Positions 6,102-8,103 of a stretch of DNA of 8,103 nucleotides are shown one piece after another (position 1 is the stretch's first letter; every line of letters begins with the position of its first letter). This DNA comes from Spirochaetaceae bacterium (GTDB taxonomy: Bacteria; Spirochaetota; Spirochaetia; Treponematales; Breznakiellaceae), in NCBI GenBank assembly GCA_031280115.1, contig JAITHF010000098.1:1-8103 (forward strand). The letters run 5' to 3'. The notes below the pieces were generated by a model, which was not told the origin of the DNA, made no database searches, and saw nothing but the letters and a program-made list of their open reading frames with translations. Made by a program: the position numbers and the translations under genes.

Positions 6102-6539
6102 TCACTGGAAAAAATCCCCTACCGGACGGATCTCGTCGCAATACTCGCAGCGGTAGGTGCGGAGCTCCGGATTATCCAGATAGAAAATATGGGGCGCGTA
6201 GGGCTCTGCGGAGATAACGCACCGGGGGTTTTTGCAGACAAGCACGTTTTCCACCCGTTCCGGCAGGGCAAGGGAGATTTTTTTGGTAATCCGCTCGTCC
6301 TCAATGATGTTTACGGTGATATTCGGGTCAATAAGCCCCAGCACCGCAAGGTTAATGTCCATAGTATTATCAATCTTGATAAGGTCCTTGCGCCCCATAG
6401 CGCTTGAGTTGGCGTTCACCACAAACGCCACCGTATAAGGGGTCTTGTCCAGCCCGAGCCAGTTAAAGACCCGTATGCCCTGTCCAGCCCGTATATGATC
6501 AATAACAATCCCGTTCTTTATTTTCGCTATGTTTAACAT
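6102..6539 (-). CDS. pyrI: Aspartate carbamoyltransferase regulatory subunit
   Basis: A 145-residue regulatory chain that binds nucleotide effectors and pairs with PyrB catalytic trimers in the allosteric holoenzyme. The N-terminal domain shows KIKNGIVIDHI at 6-16 and the GRKDLIKI segment from 49. The C-terminal zinc domain carries Cys102 and Cys107 (CKNPRC) plus Cys131 and Cys134 (CEYC), the four zinc ligands of the family. The start is the ATG before LNIAKI, matching family N-termini, with GGAGG at 6551-6555 eleven bases upstream; an in-frame GTG at 6557 lies on that Shine-Dalgarno and is less likely. The gap to the pyrB stop is 73 bp, AC-rich on the plus strand (G-runs in the transcript), with no terminator seen. 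Which nucleotides it senses cannot be read from the sequence. Confidence 0.95.
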   Translation of the reverse strand: MLNIAKIKNGIVIDHIRAGQGIRVFNWLGLDKTPYTVAFVVNANSSAMGRKDLIKIDNTMDINLAVLGLIDPNITVNIIEDERITKKISLALPERVENVLVCKNPRCVISAEPYAPHIFYLDNPELRTYRCEYCDEIRPVGDFFQ

Positions 6540-6612
6540 ACGATACCCGTCCTCCACACATATCTAACCTATTTTACCCTAAACACACCCTGCACAACAC
6601 CCCCTCCACCCT

Positions 6613-7524
6613 CTACACGCACCCTAAAATCGAAGCCAGGAGCGCCATGCGGACGTACATCCCGTAGGCCGCCTGCCTGAAGTACGCGGCTCTGGGGTCC
6701 TCGTCCACTTCCGGCGCGATTTCATTGAGCCGCGGCAGGGGGTGGAGGACGATCATATCTTTTTTGGCAAGGCGCATCTTCTCGCTGTTTAAGATATAAC
6801 TGTCTTTGAGGCGGATATACTCCTCCTCGTTAAAGAACCGCTCCCGCTGCACTCTGGTCATGTACAGTATATCAAGGCCCCCTATGACGCGCTCAAGGCT
6901 GTCGGTTTCGATAAACGGCGTTCCCAGCTCTGCCTTGATATACTCAGGGGCCCGCAGTTCCGGCGGCGAGACGAAGCGCATGGTTATGCGGGGGTAGCGG
7001 GACAGGGCTTTCGCGAGGGAATGAACGGTGCGGCCAAACTTGAGGTCCCCGCAGAATCCCACTGTAAGGTCCGCGATGGCGCCCCGGACCCGCTTGATGG
7101 TCAGGAGGTCTGTCAGCGTCTGGGTCGGGTGGTGGTGCCCGCCGTCCCCGGCGTTGATAACCGGCACCGCGGCATAGCGGGACGCAAGCAGCGCCGCGCC
7201 TTCTTTGGGGTTCCGCATAACGATCGCGTCAGCGTAAGCAGAGACGATACGCGCCGTATCCGCCAGGCTCTCCCCTTTTGCCGCGGAGCTTGACCCGGGT
7301 TCGGCAAAGCCCAGACAGCTTCCGCCCAGACGGAGCATAGCCGCCTCAAAGCTCAGCCGGGTGCGGGTGCTCGGCTCGAAGAACAAGGTTGCAAGCAATT
7401 TTCCCCGGCAGGACTGGCGCAGGTACTCAGGCTCCCGCTCAAGGCGCTCGGCCAGACAAAAGAGGCTGTCCAGTTCTCCGATGCTGAAGTCTCCCGGGCC
7501 GATAAGGTGCCGGCCTTTAAGCAT
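6613..7524 (-). CDS. pyrB: Aspartate carbamoyltransferase catalytic subunit
   Basis: A 303-residue enzyme that joins carbamoyl phosphate and aspartate, the committed step of pyrimidine synthesis. Seen: carbamoyl-phosphate motif STRTR at 52-56; flexible loop with Ser78-80 and KGESLADT from Lys83; MRNP with Arg104; [14 protein letters not shown] at 127-140; [12 protein letters not shown] with Arg165; TRVQ with Arg224 and Gln226 for aspartate binding; HPLPR at 261-265. All catalytic positions known from the E. coli chain have counterparts. The start is the ATG at 7524 with AGGAGG at 7529-7534; an upstream in-frame TTG (7557) adds 11 residues over the Shine-Dalgarno and is rejected. It is the first gene of a pyrB-pyrI-pyrC operon and follows a structured leader. 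Confidence 0.96.
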   Translation of the reverse strand: MLKGRHLIGPGDFSIGELDSLFCLAERLEREPEYLRQSCRGKLLATLFFEPSTRTRLSFEAAMLRLGGSCLGFAEPGSSSAAKGESLADTARIVSAYADAIVMRNPKEGAALLASRYAAVPVINAGDGGHHHPTQTLTDLLTIKRVRGAIADLTVGFCGDLKFGRTVHSLAKALSRYPRITMRFVSPPELRAPEYIKAELGTPFIETDSLERVIGGLDILYMTRVQRERFFNEEEYIRLKDSYILNSEKMRLAKKDMIVLHPLPRLNEIAPEVDEDPRAAYFRQAAYGMYVRMALLASILGCV

Positions 7525-7654
7525 AGCCCCTCCTGTGTTCCCGGCAGGGGGGTTCAAAAAATAAAAAAGACCCTCTACAGAGGCGGCCGGGAACGCAAAG
7601 AAGCCCGGCGCCGGCGCCTTGGGGCCTATAAAGATCGTGTTTTTTTATGCCCAT
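7517..7654 (-). CDS. Possible pyr operon leader peptide
   Basis: A 45-codon frame starting at ATG 7654 ([12 protein letters not shown]) with AAGGG just upstream. It crosses the terminator-like hairpin and its U-rich tract, which it reads as SFLFFE, and stops at TAA 7517-7519, eight bases inside pyrB. Two further in-frame ATGs lie at 7669 and 7678, near the predicted transcript start. In E. coli, pyrBI is preceded by a 44-codon leader whose translation decides attenuation at a U-rich terminator. The similar size and placement here is suggestive, but the peptide sequence is not recognisably related, and the frame might be open by chance. Confidence 0.4.
   Translation of the reverse strand: MGIKKHDLYRPQGAGAGLLCVPGRLCRGSFLFFEPPCREHRRGYA
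7527..7552 (-). promoter_or_regulatory. Hairpin covering the pyrB Shine-Dalgarno
   Basis: CCCCCCTG (7545-7552) can pair with CAGGAGGGG (7527-7535) through eight base pairs with one bulged A, looping out CCGGGAACA. The second strand is the pyrB ribosome-binding site itself. The loop contains most of one arm of the 9-bp stem in the attenuator region, so the two structures would compete. This looks like a translational on/off element, inferred from pairing alone. Confidence 0.5.
7537..7594 (-). promoter_or_regulatory. Candidate pyr attenuator region with competing stems
   Basis: On the minus strand CCTC-TGTA-GAGG (7572-7583) is followed by GTC, six T, A and six T (down to 7556), a terminator-like hairpin with a weak stem and strong U-tract. 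It is enclosed by a perfect 9-bp inverted pair, GTTCCCGGC (7586-7594) and GCCGGGAAC (7537-7545). A GC-rich palindrome GGCGCCGGCGCC lies just upstream near 7608-7619. A ribosome on the leader frame would disturb these structures. Regulation by pyrimidine level is inferred. Confidence 0.45.
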
Positions 7655-7685
7655 AGCCCTTATTTTCATTATTTTCATTATTTTT

Positions 7686-7714
7686 AATATACCGGTAAAC
7701 CCCGTCCGCGCCAA
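7686..7714 (-). promoter_or_regulatory. Sigma70-like promoter of the pyr operon
   Basis: TTGGCG (7709-7714) and TATATT (7686-7691) on the minus strand are exactly 17 bp apart. The start site would be near 7679, giving a leader of roughly 155 nt before pyrB, beginning in an A-rich tract with two ATGs. GGGGGTTGGC at the -35 is identical to that of the ATPase promoter. Confidence 0.7.
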
Positions 7715-7918
7715 CCCCCTGCGCCCCCTGCGGGGGATTCAGGTGCTTCTTGCGGTGAGCGGGTTTGCACGTTTAGTCACAACCCAGAAGCAACGCCTCA
7801 GCAGAATTCGACGGCGTGAGCGGCGCAAAGCACGTCGCCTTTAGGGGTGGTTTGGAGGGTCTATGACCCTCCAAATTCTCTTTAAAAAGCGCAAGCGAAG
7901 CGCAGCGCGTAAAAAAGC
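7715..7918 (-). repeat. Left inverted arm of the next composite element
   Basis: From the outside in: end hairpin CCCCC-TGC-GGGGG (7724-7736), AGGTGCTTCTTGCGG, the exact 25-bp core at 7761-7785, GCCTCAGCAGAATTCG, and a large hairpin whose stem sequence is changed: TTTGGAGGGTC (7851-7861), TAT, GACCCTCCAAA (7865-7875). GCAAGCGAAGCGCAGCGCGT then leads to the array D unit. It has the same orientation and position relative to pyrB as 3484-3700 has to the ATPase. Confidence 0.82.
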
Positions 7919-7923
7919 CCCCC

Positions 7924-7957
7924 AAAAAGCCTGCACAGGGCGCATTTGGGGCAGGCT
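7924..7957 (-). terminator. Terminator-like hairpin left of the array D unit
   Basis: On the minus strand AGCCTG (7952-7957) pairs perfectly with CAGGCT (7928-7933), followed by TTTT and then a G-run and another T-run. The 18-nt loop is large. It would stop leftward transcription from array D before the pyr promoter, in the same place as the weaker structure at 4225-4261. Confidence 0.5.
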
Positions 7958-7966
7958 CAACAGGCT

Positions 7967-8052
7967 GGCCGGAACATACAGCACCATCCCGCAACAAACC
8001 GTATGCTATGCTTGAATATACCATCAAACGGCAGATAAAAAAGTCTGTATTT
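7967..8052 (+). repeat. Second copy of the 86-bp array-leader segment
   Basis: A gap-free copy of 4259-4344 with 75 of 86 positions the same by my count. The CATAC/GTATG pair is kept and the terminator-like stem is CAGAT/GTCTG (8032-8047), where the changed base still allows a U-G pair, although the T-run is interrupted by A. It directly precedes array D. Confidence 0.8.
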
Positions 8053-8103
8053 GACTCAAATGCAGACATTTCTGACTCAAATACAGACATTTCTGACTCA
8101 AAT
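8053..8103. repeat. Tandem array D, 21-bp units, cut by window edge
   Basis: Two full units (8053-8073 and 8074-8094) and nine bases of a third, of type GACTCAAATACAGACATTTC plus T. The outer parts GACTCA and ACATTTCT match array C, and the middle differs. The true copy number lies beyond the window. Confidence 0.85.

Noticed and set aside
5416..6156. Long plus-strand open frame opposite pyrC, and the similar one at 4970-5704
   Set aside because: GC-rich shadow frames of a clear dihydroorotase gene; the translations show no recognisable domain.
6540..6612. G-quadruplex in the pyrB-pyrI gap transcript
   Set aside because: Several G-runs occur on the minus strand, but the loops are long and the region is only a short spacer; support is too weak.

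Overview
The window carries four confident protein genes, all on the minus strand: a P-type Ca2+-transporting ATPase (730-3402) and a pyrimidine-biosynthesis operon pyrB-pyrI-pyrC (7524 down to 4879). The rest, roughly 2.5 kb, is dense repetitive intergenic DNA. The genes look bacterial: Shine-Dalgarno sequences, sigma70-type promoters with 17-bp spacers, and an aspartate transcarbamoylase with a zinc-binding regulatory chain. Translated repeat fragments such as FANSAEA and GFARLVTT remind me, from memory only, of gut (termite) Treponema genomes. That lineage call is a low-confidence inference.

Layout: 1-749 is a repeat block (arm remnant, 21-bp array A, then three copies of an arm-end module). 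730-3402 is the ATPase, with its promoter at 3444-3472. 3484-4878 is a composite repeat element. It has long inverted arms, two 21-bp arrays (B and C), a 62-bp triplicate and terminator-like hairpins. 4879-7524 is pyrCIB. 7525-7714 is a structured leader and promoter for the pyr operon. 7715-8103 is the left half of another composite element, with array D running off the window.

The most striking observation is that the intergenic blocks share one architecture: inverted arms with conserved hairpins enclosing arrays of different sequence, all with exactly 21-bp period. Their outer ends touch the stop codon of the gene on one side and the -35 box of the gene on the other. Stem sequences vary with pairing kept, which suggests the folded structure is under selection. 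No transposase, integrase or other mobility protein is encoded here, so any mobility would be non-autonomous. I do not recognise this element as a named family.

Functionally, PyrB and PyrI would form allosteric aspartate transcarbamoylase, and PyrC carries out the next step, cyclising carbamoyl-aspartate to dihydroorotate. The pyr leader holds an overlapping leader-peptide frame, a U-rich terminator-like hairpin and a hairpin that would cover the pyrB ribosome-binding site, which suggests attenuation. The ATPase is a separate unit that would export Ca2+ from the cytoplasm.
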